DNA from: Deltaproteobacteria bacterium
Lineage (GTDB): Bacteria > Desulfobacterota > DSM-4660 > Desulfatiglandales > HGW-15
NCBI GenBank assembly: GCA_030671095.1
Contig: DAOVAK010000133.1
Span: 1-7,126 of the forward strand
Length of the DNA stretch: 7,126 nucleotides
Direction: 5' to 3'
Positions 1-5,815 of this stretch are shown in pieces. The notes under the pieces were generated by a model, which had not been told where the DNA came from, ran no database searches, and worked only from the letters and a program-made list of their open reading frames with translations. Numbering within the stretch: the stretch's first letter is position 1; every line of letters begins with the position of its first letter. Both the position numbers and the translations under genes were made by a program.

Positions 1-71
1 TTTGCAAGTTCTGCGTAAGCCTTCTGGTCTTTGCCCGGCAGCAACTCAAAATACATGGCTATCTCAATCAT
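1..71 (-). CDS. 5' end of a small unidentified protein, possibly ABM/NIPSNAP-like
   Basis: Only the first 23 codons lie in the window; the gene runs off the left edge. The translation begins MIEIAMYFELLPGKDQKAYA and continues ELA. A short beta-strand opening followed by a 'LLPGKD..AY' turn into a helix resembles the first strand of dimeric alpha/beta-barrel proteins of the antibiotic-biosynthesis-monooxygenase or NIPSNAP type. That resemblance comes from memory of such N-termini and is weak evidence. The start is well supported: an AAAGGAGGT Shine-Dalgarno lies 7 nt upstream of the ATG, and the reading frame is open to the edge. No function can be assigned from so few residues. Confidence 0.6.
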   Translation of the reverse strand, partial: MIEIAMYFELLPGKDQKAYAELA

Positions 72-78
72 GGGATCG

Positions 79-87
79 ACCTCCTTT
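79..87 (-). promoter_or_regulatory. Strong Shine-Dalgarno of the left-edge gene
   Basis: The minus strand reads AAAGGAGGT, a near-complete match to the 16S rRNA anti-SD, 7 nt before the ATG at 71. It fixes the start of the truncated gene and shows that this strand is coding at the left edge. Confidence 0.75.
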
Positions 88-115
88 CAAAGCTGAAATG
101 GTCAGTAGGTTATCC

Positions 116-143
116 ATTGTAGAGATCTCCCGATCCAAAACAA
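116..143 (-). promoter_or_regulatory. Candidate sigma70-type promoter for the left-edge gene
   Basis: On the minus strand, TTGTTT (138-143) and TACAAT (116-121, 5 of 6 matches to TATAAT) are separated by 16 bp. Transcription would start near 109, giving a leader of about 38 nt that includes the Shine-Dalgarno. The -35 is poor (3 of 6). A competing candidate lies further upstream at 185-213. Confidence 0.3.
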
Positions 144-184
144 AAAGAAGGGGCCAATATCTGCCCGCCACGGATATCCTGTAT

Positions 185-213
185 TGCATAAATTTTCCAA
201 GCTCTTTTGTCAA
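185..213 (-). promoter_or_regulatory. Second candidate promoter, perfect -35, weak -10
   Basis: The minus strand holds an exact TTGACA (208-213), a 17-bp spacer, and TATGCA (185-190, about 3 of 6). It points towards the left-edge gene and would give a leader of roughly 100 nt. The perfect -35 and ideal spacing favour it, while the poor -10 argues against it. Confidence 0.3.
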
Positions 214-341
214 ACTCTTAAAAAGCAAAAATCATGATAGTCACAGATCAAATTCGAGCCTGATATGTTTAACGAATACCCTCGGAACCTCGTCAAAGCA
301 GCACTCCGGCATGGAGACGCGAGGATATTTTCAGCAGAAAA

Positions 342-351
342 TCTCATGAGA
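342..351. promoter_or_regulatory. 10-bp palindrome upstream of the MvhD-like promoter
   Basis: TCTCATGAGA is a perfect inverted repeat flanked by A-runs on both sides (GAAAA before, AAAT after). It ends 17 bp before the -35 of the promoter at 369-396, a place where an activator could bind. No regulator can be named, and a 10-bp palindrome alone can occur by chance. Confidence 0.25.
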
Positions 352-368
352 AAATATGCCGATTTTGA

Positions 369-396
369 TTGAAAAATATATTGCATGTGATATATT
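369..396 (+). promoter_or_regulatory. Strong candidate promoter for the MvhD-like gene
   Basis: TTGAAA (369-374, 5 of 6) and TATATT (391-396, 5 of 6) are 16 bp apart, and TGA directly precedes the -10 (388-390), giving an extended -10 element. Transcription would start near 403, downstream of the ATG at 399. That rules out the ATG at 399 as the start of the following gene on this transcript and leaves a leader of about 77 nt before the ATG at 480. Confidence 0.5.
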
Positions 397-479
397 AAAT
401 GTTGTATTTTATTCTAAACGCGTCCTCTCTCATTTCCCTGACACCCTCCGGGACAGTCTTAGAAAGGCAGGGTTTGAAA

Positions 480-926
480 ATGACCGATCCAAAGAAGCCC
501 ACCCTGGCCCTCTTTTATTGCCAGAACACGCCTGAGTGCGGTGAACCGGAAAGGCAGTCTCTAGAGGAACTGCACGGGAAATCATTACGCCTTTTTCCTA
601 TTCCGTGCAGTGGGAGGTTGGACCCCCTCCACCTTCTCAGGGCGTTAGAAGAGTATGCCGATGCAGCCCATGTCATCACCTGCCCGGACGGAGCCTGCCG
701 GTATTTTGAAGGAAATCGGAGGGCAAAAAAACGGGTGGAAAGGACCCAATGGATCATCGGGAGTATCGGCCTTGAGGAAGAGCGCGTTGGGATCACCATC
801 AGAGCGAAAGATGATCGAAGGTCTCTGGCAGAATTGGCAGAGGTCATTGTGGCGATGACTTCCAAACTGGGCCCTTCACCTGTGCATAGACAGGTAACTA
901 ATGAGGAGCCTAGGCCCACTAAGTGA
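480..926 (+). CDS. Stand-alone MvhD/HdrD-type hydrogenase iron-sulfur subunit
   Basis: The 148-aa product matches the methyl-viologen-reducing hydrogenase delta subunit family (MvhD/FlpD), which carries a [2Fe-2S] cluster and passes electrons to heterodisulfide reductase HdrA. Visible family marks are CSGRLDP (43-49), CPDGAC with a following GN (68-79), and the helix RRAKKRVERTQWIIGSIGLE (80-99). Cysteines are C14, C20, C43, C68 and C73. The family's usual N-terminal CxxC (as in CNWC) is replaced by C14-x5-C20, so this is a divergent member. I chose the ATG at 480 over the one at 399 because the likely promoter fires downstream of 399, the extra 27 residues look non-conserved, and family proteins begin shortly before the first cysteine. 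The SD is weak. No hdrA or hydrogenase gene is in view, so its partner is unknown. The 3' end overlaps the convergent peptidase gene by 8 bp. Confidence 0.85.
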   Translation: MTDPKKPTLALFYCQNTPECGEPERQSLEELHGKSLRLFPIPCSGRLDPLHLLRALEEYADAAHVITCPDGACRYFEGNRRAKKRVERTQWIIGSIGLEEERVGITIRAKDDRRSLAELAEVIVAMTSKLGPSPVHRQVTNEEPRPTK

Positions 927-1848
927 GGTCAACCTCATCTTCTTCTTCCTCATCCCTGTAAGCCCTTTTCTTCATTAATCGTCTTATAAATCCGTATATC
1001 ATCACCATGGCAGCCAAGAAAAAAAGTATCTCATAAAGGTGGTTTATGAGATAGGTTGCCCAAGTGATCCTTCTCTTCAGATGCTGAAGCCATCTTGACT
1101 CAAGTTCGTCCAAAGAAATTGAAAGGCCCCGCAGTATGGCCATATCCGCTTCCACGCCATCTTCTAAATAATTAAGCACCGATAGGACGGCTTCCTCACC
1201 GAACGAACTTATCATATACTCCACCAGGCTCTTGCTCTCCTCATACGCGAGCACAAGATATCTTTTATCACGGGGAAATCGGCCTGTAAGCGCCCTGATG
1301 CTTATATACCTGCCTGAGAGGATAGCCTCATCCAGAACGGATCCTTTCTGGGTCATAATGATCTCTGCTATACCATCACTCACCCATTGGCAGATCCCTT
1401 CATCAAGCCATCTGGGCAGGTTCTCTTCCTTAATGTGATTATGGAGTAAAAGATGGCACAATTCATGTTTCATGGTGGTCTCGATGGAGAAGGGGTCCGT
1501 ACGCGTCTTTGAATAATCGATCACCATAAAATTCCTCTCTGGGACGGCGAACGCCACGATGAGATTGGTCCCAGCCATCCTCTGGAAGGTCTCGCTCTCT
1601 TTAACCAGCAGGACCGTTGGTCTGAAATTCACAGGCCTTGCGAGCGTGTTTTCCAGTTCTTTCTTGAGTATGGGATAGAGGGTTGCCGCTTCTTCAGCGG
1701 CAACCCTGAGGGGCTCTTCAAAAAGAACAATAACTTCCTTTGTGCGGACGGTACCCCTCTGCTCAGCATATAGGGGTTCAAGCGGGAGGAAGAAAAAGGA
1801 CAGCATGGAATAAAGGACTGTTCTATACGCCAATGGTTGAATGTTCAT
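919..1848 (-). CDS. Membrane-anchored zinc metallopeptidase, peptidase MA-like family
   Basis: The 309-aa protein has a signal-peptide-like N-terminus (hydrophobic 11-24, likely cleavage after YA at 28). The metalloprotease core has HELCH at 128-132, with H128 and H132 as zinc ligands and E129 as catalytic base. It is followed by LDEG at 148-151, where E150 is the expected third ligand; this is the gluzincin pattern of the peptidase MA-like (PF13485) family. A single transmembrane segment lies at about 264-288, followed by a basic stretch (RRLMKKR) and an acidic tail (DEEEEDEVD). The predicted topology is a catalytic domain outside the cytoplasmic membrane with a short cytoplasmic tail. The substrate is unknown; family members are usually broad 'DUF'-level annotations. 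The start at 1848 keeps the signal peptide, though no good SD is seen; M15 is an alternative start. The gene stands alone on this strand, separated from kef by 278 bp. Confidence 0.85.
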   Translation of the reverse strand: MNIQPLAYRTVLYSMLSFFFLPLEPLYAEQRGTVRTKEVIVLFEEPLRVAAEEAATLYPILKKELENTLARPVNFRPTVLLVKESETFQRMAGTNLIVAFAVPERNFMVIDYSKTRTDPFSIETTMKHELCHLLLHNHIKEENLPRWLDEGICQWVSDGIAEIIMTQKGSVLDEAILSGRYISIRALTGRFPRDKRYLVLAYEESKSLVEYMISSFGEEAVLSVLNYLEDGVEADMAILRGLSISLDELESRWLQHLKRRITWATYLINHLYEILFFLAAMVMIYGFIRRLMKKRAYRDEEEEDEVDLT

Positions 1849-1965
1849 GGTTTAAAGGACCCGGCTTGATGACACCTGATTAATCTTCTTTTTCAATACT
1901 TAAGGGCTGCGGACAAATTTTTTGGCACCTCCAGAGAATGCCGCTTTGCCCAGGGGCTTTTTAAA

Positions 1966-2008
1966 CGCCTCCCCGGCCCGTACCGGCCCGGGACGGGCAG
2001 GCGCTTTT
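1966..2008 (-). terminator. GC-rich hairpin downstream of the antiporter, possible terminator
   Basis: GCCCGT (1976-1981) pairs with ACGGGC (1993-1998), and outside it CGCCT (1966-1970) pairs with AGGCG (1999-2003), with five unpaired bases at 1971-1975. On the minus strand the stem is followed by TTTAAAAAG, only three Ts, so termination of the antiporter transcript is possible but weak. It lies about 120 bp past the kef stop and also upstream of the peptidase start. The rest of 1849-2126 shows no gene; a run of seven Ts occurs at about 2033-2039 without a stem. Confidence 0.3.
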
Positions 2009-2126
2009 CAAACAACTAAAGTGTTACCTTTCTTTTTTTCGCAATTTCGACCTGGTCCTCTCACACATTTGGGGCCTGTCCGTTTAAGGTTCAAGATTGT
2101 GCCAATCACTCCGCTGAATAGAGCCG

Positions 2127-4130
2127 TCAATAGGATACCTCTCTTTCTTCCGCATTATGGAATAAAGCGGTCACCTCTGCGATCCTTTCTGGTGTACCAA
2201 GCAGAAAAAGCACATCGTTCCCAGAAACGATCATATCCCCGTCTGGATTGGGCAATATTTCTGAGTCCCGGCGTATGGCCAGCACGGTAACGCCATGCCT
2301 CCTTCTCAACTCGATCTTTGCCAACGATTTCCCGGCCAGGGCTGATCTTACACCAATCCGCAGCGTACTGATTTCCACATCAGGGAGCTGAAATGTCAAA
2401 TCAGAAAACGATGCCGACTCTCTGGGAAGACTTCGAAATATCTTGTACCCGTCTGATCGCACTTCAGCCACGAACCTTTCGATTTCGTCCCTCGGTATAA
2501 GATATTTCGCCAAAACCCGGGTGAAAATTTCCACTGATGTCTCAAACTCCTCTGGAATCACTTCATCGGCTCCCAATGCATAAAGAGGCTCCATCTCCTG
2601 GAGATAACGTGTTCGTACGATCAAATGAACCTTCGGATTAAGTCTCCGAACCACTTCTGTGATCCCGCGGGTCGCGGCGGGATCGTTAATGGCCACTATG
2701 ACAATTCTCCCATCTTTGATGTTTGCGTGTTGAAGGACGGCCTCATAGGTCGCATCCCCATAGTAGATTGGCTCACCCTTTGCCTGTTCGGTCCTTACCG
2801 TTTCCGGGTTCATTTCAATGACCACATACGGGATACCCGTCGCCCTGGCGGCCCGGGCCACATTCCTACCGTTCACCCCGAAGCCGATGATCATAAGATG
2901 GTCTTTTCGGCCCTCAACCTCTTTTGGTGAAACGGGATAAAAGCCCGATACCAGCCTTTTCGGCATGGGCAACCGCAGGATAGTATCAGCCAGGCGGGGT
3001 GCCGCCGTTAAGACGAATGGTGTCGCCGCCATGGTCAGCACAGAGACAGATAGAAATATCTGATAAATATCTCCTGCAAGTAGGTCATGTTCAATGCCTG
3101 TCCTGGACAGAATGAAAGAGAATTCACCCACCTGACTGAGGGAAAGGCCCACTAAAATCCCGGTGCGAAGAGGAAACCCCAGAAAAATGGGTACAGATGT
3201 TGCGATGGTGGATTTCAAGACCAAAACGCCTAATGCAACCAGGCCGATCAATCCGGGCCGCTGGAAAAGAAAACCCACATCCAGGAGCATGCCTATGGAG
3301 ACAAAAAAGAAGCTTGTGAATACGTCACGGAAGGGCAAAATATTGCCCAGGGCCTGATGAGTGTATTCGGATTCGGAAATAATCAAGCCCGCTAAAAATG
3401 CCCCTAAGGCAAGGGAGAGTCCCGCACTGGAAGTTCCCCCTGCCACAGCAAAACATATTACAACAACGCTCAACAGGAAGAGTTCACGGTTGCGCGTGCG
3501 TGCAATTTGATAGAGGACCTGTGGCACCACCCACTTACCACAGACAACCACCAACAGGATGATACCGATTCCTTTGGCAACAAGAACGAGGAGAGATACG
3601 CCCACATCCCCCGTTGCGCCTGCCAATAGCGGCGTAACCAGTATCATTGGAACAATAATGACATCCTGGAAGATCAGGATCCCGAGGGTTGTGCGTCCGT
3701 GGGGGCTGTCGACTTCAGCCCTTTCCTGCATCAGTTTGAGCACAATGGCCGTGCTGCTCAGGGCTACGAGAAACCCGATAAAGACCGCCTCGCCGAATGC
3801 CCTGCCCAAGAGTCTGGATATGGAGAAAGCGGCCAGAAGGGTTAGCAGCACCTGCAGTGAGCCCCCCATCAAGAGTGATTTCTTCATTCGCAATAGCTTT
3901 TTCAGTGAAAACTCGAGTCCAATGGTAAAAAGCAACAACACAATCCCCACTTCGGCCAAAATCTCAACGTCATGAACCGCCTTTACAAGCCCGAGTCCGT
4001 GAGGTCCTGCCACTATGCCGGTAAGGAGGAACCCCACAATTACCGGCACTCGAATTCGATGGCATATGAAGACAACGACAACCGACACTCCAAGTATAAT
4101 AATCATGTCCTTGAGTAACGGTATCTCCAT
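2127..4130 (-). CDS. Kef-type CPA2 cation:proton antiporter with RCK (TrkA-N/TrkA-C) module
   Basis: The 667-aa protein is an inner-membrane monovalent cation/H+ antiporter of the CPA2 family. Residues 1-385 form the exchanger domain, with about a dozen hydrophobic segments. Family marks include GFLLTGIVAGPHGLGL (33-48), LLLFTIGLEFSLKKL (65-79) and FQD (154-156), the latter holding the conserved transport-site aspartate region. Residues 412-530 form a TrkA-N/RCK Rossmann fold: nucleotide motif GFGVNG at 416-421, acidic E439 at the end of the second strand, and YGDAT at 457-461. Residues about 575-655 look like TrkA-C (RCK-C), which E. coli KefB/KefC lack. The protein is therefore nearer the general 'Kef-RCK' group, and glutathione gating should not be assumed. 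The cation (K+ or Na+) cannot be read from sequence. An AAAGGAA SD lies about 5 nt before the ATG. No KefF/KefG-type ancillary gene is adjacent. Confidence 0.93.
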   Translation of the reverse strand: MEIPLLKDMIIILGVSVVVVFICHRIRVPVIVGFLLTGIVAGPHGLGLVKAVHDVEILAEVGIVLLLFTIGLEFSLKKLLRMKKSLLMGGSLQVLLTLLAAFSISRLLGRAFGEAVFIGFLVALSSTAIVLKLMQERAEVDSPHGRTTLGILIFQDVIIVPMILVTPLLAGATGDVGVSLLVLVAKGIGIILLVVVCGKWVVPQVLYQIARTRNRELFLLSVVVICFAVAGGTSSAGLSLALGAFLAGLIISESEYTHQALGNILPFRDVFTSFFFVSIGMLLDVGFLFQRPGLIGLVALGVLVLKSTIATSVPIFLGFPLRTGILVGLSLSQVGEFSFILSRTGIEHDLLAGDIYQIFLSVSVLTMAATPFVLTAAPRLADTILRLPMPKRLVSGFYPVSPKEVEGRKDHLMIIGFGVNGRNVARAARATGIPYVVIEMNPETVRTEQAKGEPIYYGDATYEAVLQHANIKDGRIVIVAINDPAATRGITEVVRRLNPKVHLIVRTRYLQEMEPLYALGADEVIPEEFETSVEIFTRVLAKYLIPRDEIERFVAEVRSDGYKIFRSLPRESASFSDLTFQLPDVEISTLRIGVRSALAGKSLAKIELRRRHGVTVLAIRRDSEILPNPDGDMIVSGNDVLFLLGTPERIAEVTALFHNAEEREVSY

Positions 4131-4175
4131 TGCATTCCTTTCCCCCGGTTATCCCCGGCATCTCTTTCAGTGAAG

Positions 4176-4215
4176 AAATAAAACCCCCATCAGGCAAATA
4201 TATTCCTGATAGGGG
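4176..4215 (-). terminator. Intrinsic terminator of the HU gene
   Basis: On the minus strand CCCCTATCAGG (4215-4205) pairs with CCTGATGGGGG (4194-4184): 11 pairs, one of them G-U, around the 10-nt loop AATATATTTG. TTTTATTT follows directly. It lies 28 bp past the HU stop, which is the expected place. It should separate HU from the downstream antiporter gene, unless readthrough occurs. Confidence 0.85.
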
Positions 4216-4226
4216 CCATACCGCAA
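4197..4226 (-). promoter_or_regulatory. Candidate kef promoter lying inside the HU terminator
   Basis: The minus strand has TTGCGG (4221-4226, 3 of 6), an 18-bp spacer and TATATT (4197-4202, 5 of 6). The -10 sits in the terminator loop, and the -35 overlaps the palindrome at 4222-4235. Transcription would start near 4190, inside the second stem arm, so the new RNA could not refold the terminator. Only 45 bp separate the T-tract from the kef ATG, so some such overlap is likely if kef has its own promoter. The -35 is weak. Confidence 0.35.
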
Positions 4227-4235
4227 ACGTTTGCG
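4222..4235. promoter_or_regulatory. Perfect 14-bp palindrome, LacI/PurR-family operator-like
   Basis: CGCAAACGTTTGCG is a perfect inverted repeat centred on CG with AACGTT in the middle, the layout of LacI-family operators such as the PurR box and related to catabolite-response elements. It lies 7 bp after the HU stop and 92 bp before the kef ATG. It also overlaps the -35 of the candidate kef promoter, so binding there would block polymerase. No LacI-type regulator gene is in the window. It lacks a T-tract and is not itself a terminator. Confidence 0.45.
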
Positions 4236-4242
4236 ATTCTTC

Positions 4243-4512
4243 TTACTTTATTGCAGCCTTCAGAGCCTTACCAGCCACAAATTTGGGAACTCTCTTTGCC
4301 TTGATTTTGATCTCTTCACCGGTCTGTGGATTCCTCCCCTTTCTGGCCTTCCTTCTGTCCACTTTGAATGTTCCGAAGCCCACCAGTGTAACTGTGTCTT
4401 TCTTTTTCAATGCCTTGGTGATCGTGGAAAAAACACAATCCACCGCGGCCTGGGCTTCCTTTTTCGTGTTAACCACTTTGGCCACCTGATTAATCAGATC
4501 TCCCTTATTCAT
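4243..4512 (-). CDS. hup: HU-family nucleoid DNA-binding protein
   Basis: The 89-aa protein has the size of a bacterial HU/IHF subunit and matches the family throughout. It has a helical N-terminal dimerisation part ([20 protein letters not shown], 1-20), the GFGTF turn (45-49), and the RNPQTG tip of the DNA-bending arm (60-65), whose P62 intercalates between base pairs. The basic C-terminal helix reads [13 protein letters not shown]. It binds DNA without strong sequence preference as a dimer and shapes the nucleoid. The sequence is HU-like, not clearly IHF alpha or beta. A single cysteine (C26) is present. Two stacked purine-rich SD motifs precede the ATG, the better-placed one 9 nt away. 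The gene has a candidate promoter at 4573-4601 and a strong intrinsic terminator, so it is probably monocistronic. Upstream it diverges from the ADP-ribosylglycohydrolase gene. Confidence 0.96.
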   Translation of the reverse strand: MNKGDLINQVAKVVNTKKEAQAAVDCVFSTITKALKKKDTVTLVGFGTFKVDRRKARKGRNPQTGEEIKIKAKRVPKFVAGKALKAAIK

Positions 4513-4513
4513 G

Positions 4514-4529
4514 TCCTCCTTCCTCCTTT
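4514..4529 (-). promoter_or_regulatory. Tandem Shine-Dalgarno motifs before HU
   Basis: The minus strand carries AAAGGAGG (4522-4529) and then AAGGAGG (4515-4521). The first is 9 nt from the ATG and correctly placed; the second is only 2 nt away and too close. The doubling fits a highly translated gene. Confidence 0.6.
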
Positions 4530-4572
4530 CTCCTAAATGGTTCGAGTGTTAAATGGAAAATTTGCTCGCACC

Positions 4573-4601
4573 TTAATAGATCTAAAAACAAATTTCAACA
4601 A
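4573..4601 (-). promoter_or_regulatory. Candidate HU promoter
   Basis: The minus strand has TTGTTG (4596-4601) and TATTAA (4573-4578) with a 17-bp spacer, in a very AT-rich stretch. The start would be near 4566, giving a leader of about 54 nt. The hexamer matches are only 3 and 4 of 6. Confidence 0.3.
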
Positions 4602-4612
4602 TAAAATGATCA

Positions 4613-4638
4613 AAAAATCGTTTTCAGCCCCGATTTTT
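4613..4638. repeat. 8-bp AT-rich inverted repeat in the divergent HU region
   Basis: AAAAATCG (4613-4620) pairs perfectly with CGATTTTT (4631-4638) across a 10-nt loop. It sits between the two divergent candidate promoters. The stem has two G/C pairs only and ends in Ts on both strands, so a weak bidirectional terminator or a protein site is possible. The rest of 4513-4772 shows no gene; overlapping AT-rich open frames on both strands there have no protein-like features. Confidence 0.35.
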
Positions 4639-4646
4639 CTATATTC

Positions 4647-4675
4647 TTGGACTTTCAGCATACACTTTGTATATA
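4647..4675 (+). promoter_or_regulatory. Candidate promoter for the ADP-ribosylglycohydrolase gene
   Basis: TTGGAC (4647-4652) and TATATA (4670-4675) are 17 bp apart, followed by an AAGG stretch. Transcription would start near 4682, about 90 nt before the ATG at 4773. Matches are 3 and 4 of 6. Confidence 0.35.
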
Positions 4676-4772
4676 TAAGGTGTCGGCCGGCATGGACCTG
4701 CTTGTGTATGAGGAGGATTGTTGTTAAAAAGCTTGTGAAGTATGACACAAACTAAACGGCTCAGTAATCGCA

Positions 4773-5693
4773 ATGACCACTGACCTGGAAGCAAAATATC
4801 TGGGGGGCATGGTGGGCAGTGCTCTTGGGGACGCCATTGGTGAACTGGCCTTCATGGTCCCCCAGAGAGAACGTCTCGCGTCCAATCTCGATCGTGCTTC
4901 AGAATTCCGTTACACGGATGACACGGCCATGTCGATTGGGCTTGCCGAATCGATCATTAAGGCGAAAGGCATTGACCAGCAAAATCTGGGGGATACCTTC
5001 AGCGTCAACTTTCAGCGCGAGCCGTGGCGGGGTTACGCCTCCGGCCCTCCGACCATCTTTTCCCTCGTTGGAAAGCGCGCAATCTCCTATACTGAAGCGG
5101 CCCGCATGATGTTTGGTGGGAGTGGCTCTCTGGGCAATGGGGCAGCCATGAGGATTGTTCCTCTGGGCCTCTTCTTTCACCGGGCCCAAGACCTCTTCGA
5201 GGTGGCCGCCCTTTCAGCCGAGGTCACTCACGCCCATCCGGTGGGAATGGATGGGGCGGCAGTACAGGCTTGGGCTGTTGCCAGTGCGGTCAAGCTGGAT
5301 CCGCAACAAGAGTTCCCATTGGAAAAATTTGTACACGGTCTCATTGACTTTGCCCGGACACCTGAAATTCAAACAAAGATGAAGCTCATCCAGAGGTTGA
5401 TCACAGAAGAGGTGTCCCCTAATGCTGCGGCAGATGAGCTGGGACGGAGCGTGGCTGTGCATGAGTCCATGCCATTTGCGATCTACAGTTTTTTGAAATA
5501 TCCAAAATCTTTTGAGGAGTGTCTCTTATGCGCCATTTTGCACGGCGGGGACAGGGACACGCTGGGAGCTATGGCTTGCGCCATCTCCGGCGCCTATTTA
5601 GGCATTGAGGCCATTCCACATGTTTGGCGTGAGAAGCTGGAAAACCGCGCCTATATTGAAGATCTGGCTTCAGAATTATTTAGAATGAACTAA
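4773..5693 (+). CDS. ADP-ribosylglycohydrolase family protein (DraG/ARH3-like)
   Basis: The 306-aa protein has the full marks of the DraG/ARH fold, which uses two divalent metals to hydrolyse ADP-ribose linkages in the cytoplasm. These are GGMVGSALGDAIGE (11-24), the metal motif TDDT (48-51), GNGAAMR (121-127), the HAHP segment (153-156), and the second metal motif GGDRDT (258-263) with D260 and D262. GNGAAMR and the following 'PLG' recall ARH3-type members more than nitrogenase-regulating DraG. No dinitrogenase reductase or DraT gene is near, so a nitrogenase role is not supported. Its substrate could be ADP-ribosylated protein, nucleic acid or a small molecule. The ATG at 4773 puts the conserved GG-x-G-x-A-x-GD at the usual distance from the N-terminus; no clear SD is present. 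The gene diverges from HU and is followed after 122 bp by larE, with no terminator seen between. Confidence 0.92.
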   Translation: MTTDLEAKYLGGMVGSALGDAIGELAFMVPQRERLASNLDRASEFRYTDDTAMSIGLAESIIKAKGIDQQNLGDTFSVNFQREPWRGYASGPPTIFSLVGKRAISYTEAARMMFGGSGSLGNGAAMRIVPLGLFFHRAQDLFEVAALSAEVTHAHPVGMDGAAVQAWAVASAVKLDPQQEFPLEKFVHGLIDFARTPEIQTKMKLIQRLITEEVSPNAAADELGRSVAVHESMPFAIYSFLKYPKSFEECLLCAILHGGDRDTLGAMACAISGAYLGIEAIPHVWREKLENRAYIEDLASELFRMN

Positions 5694-5815
5694 ACGTCTC
5701 ACTACGGAGGATGGAGAGGACGGGGGCACAGGAGGCTGCATGAGTCAGAATTGGGGGTTGCACTGAATGTCACGTTGTGGTAGCTACATGATAGTCCGTA
5801 TGGATAGGTATTAGC

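Larger units (their letters stand above)
72..479. other. Intergenic gap with divergent promoters, no gene recognised
   Basis: This 408-bp stretch separates a minus-strand gene from a plus-strand gene. It contains candidate promoters facing both ways, a 10-bp palindrome at 342-351 and a markedly AT-rich block around 361-415. The plus-strand open frame across 2-349 has a TTG start, lies antisense to the true start at 71 and has no recognisable protein character. I see no tRNA, terminator or conserved RNA here. Confidence 0.6.

Noticed and set aside
2..349. Plus-strand open frame of 115 codons at the left edge
   Set aside because: It starts with TTG, has no SD, overlaps the well-supported minus-strand start at 71 in antisense, and its translation is serine-rich and low in protein-like pattern.
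1922..2290. Plus-strand open frame of 122 codons
   Set aside because: It runs through the GC-rich hairpin and antisense into the end of the antiporter gene, with a Pro/Arg-rich composition typical of non-coding frames.
3970..4197. Minus-strand 75-codon frame over the start of the antiporter gene
   Set aside because: It overlaps the first 160 bp of the antiporter in another frame and begins inside the HU terminator stem.
4222..4235. Palindrome after HU as part of its terminator
   Set aside because: No T-run follows it; the proper terminator stem with its T-tract lies just beyond at 4176-4215.
4533..4755. Overlapping 71- and 72-codon open frames on both strands upstream of HU
   Set aside because: They lie in AT-rich promoter DNA, oppose each other, lack SD sequences and show no recognisable domain.
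5694..5815. Short open frames with purine-rich upstream stretches between the glycohydrolase and larE genes
   Set aside because: They encode only 8-10 residues without conservation that could be judged; candidate promoter hexamers here are also too poor to report.
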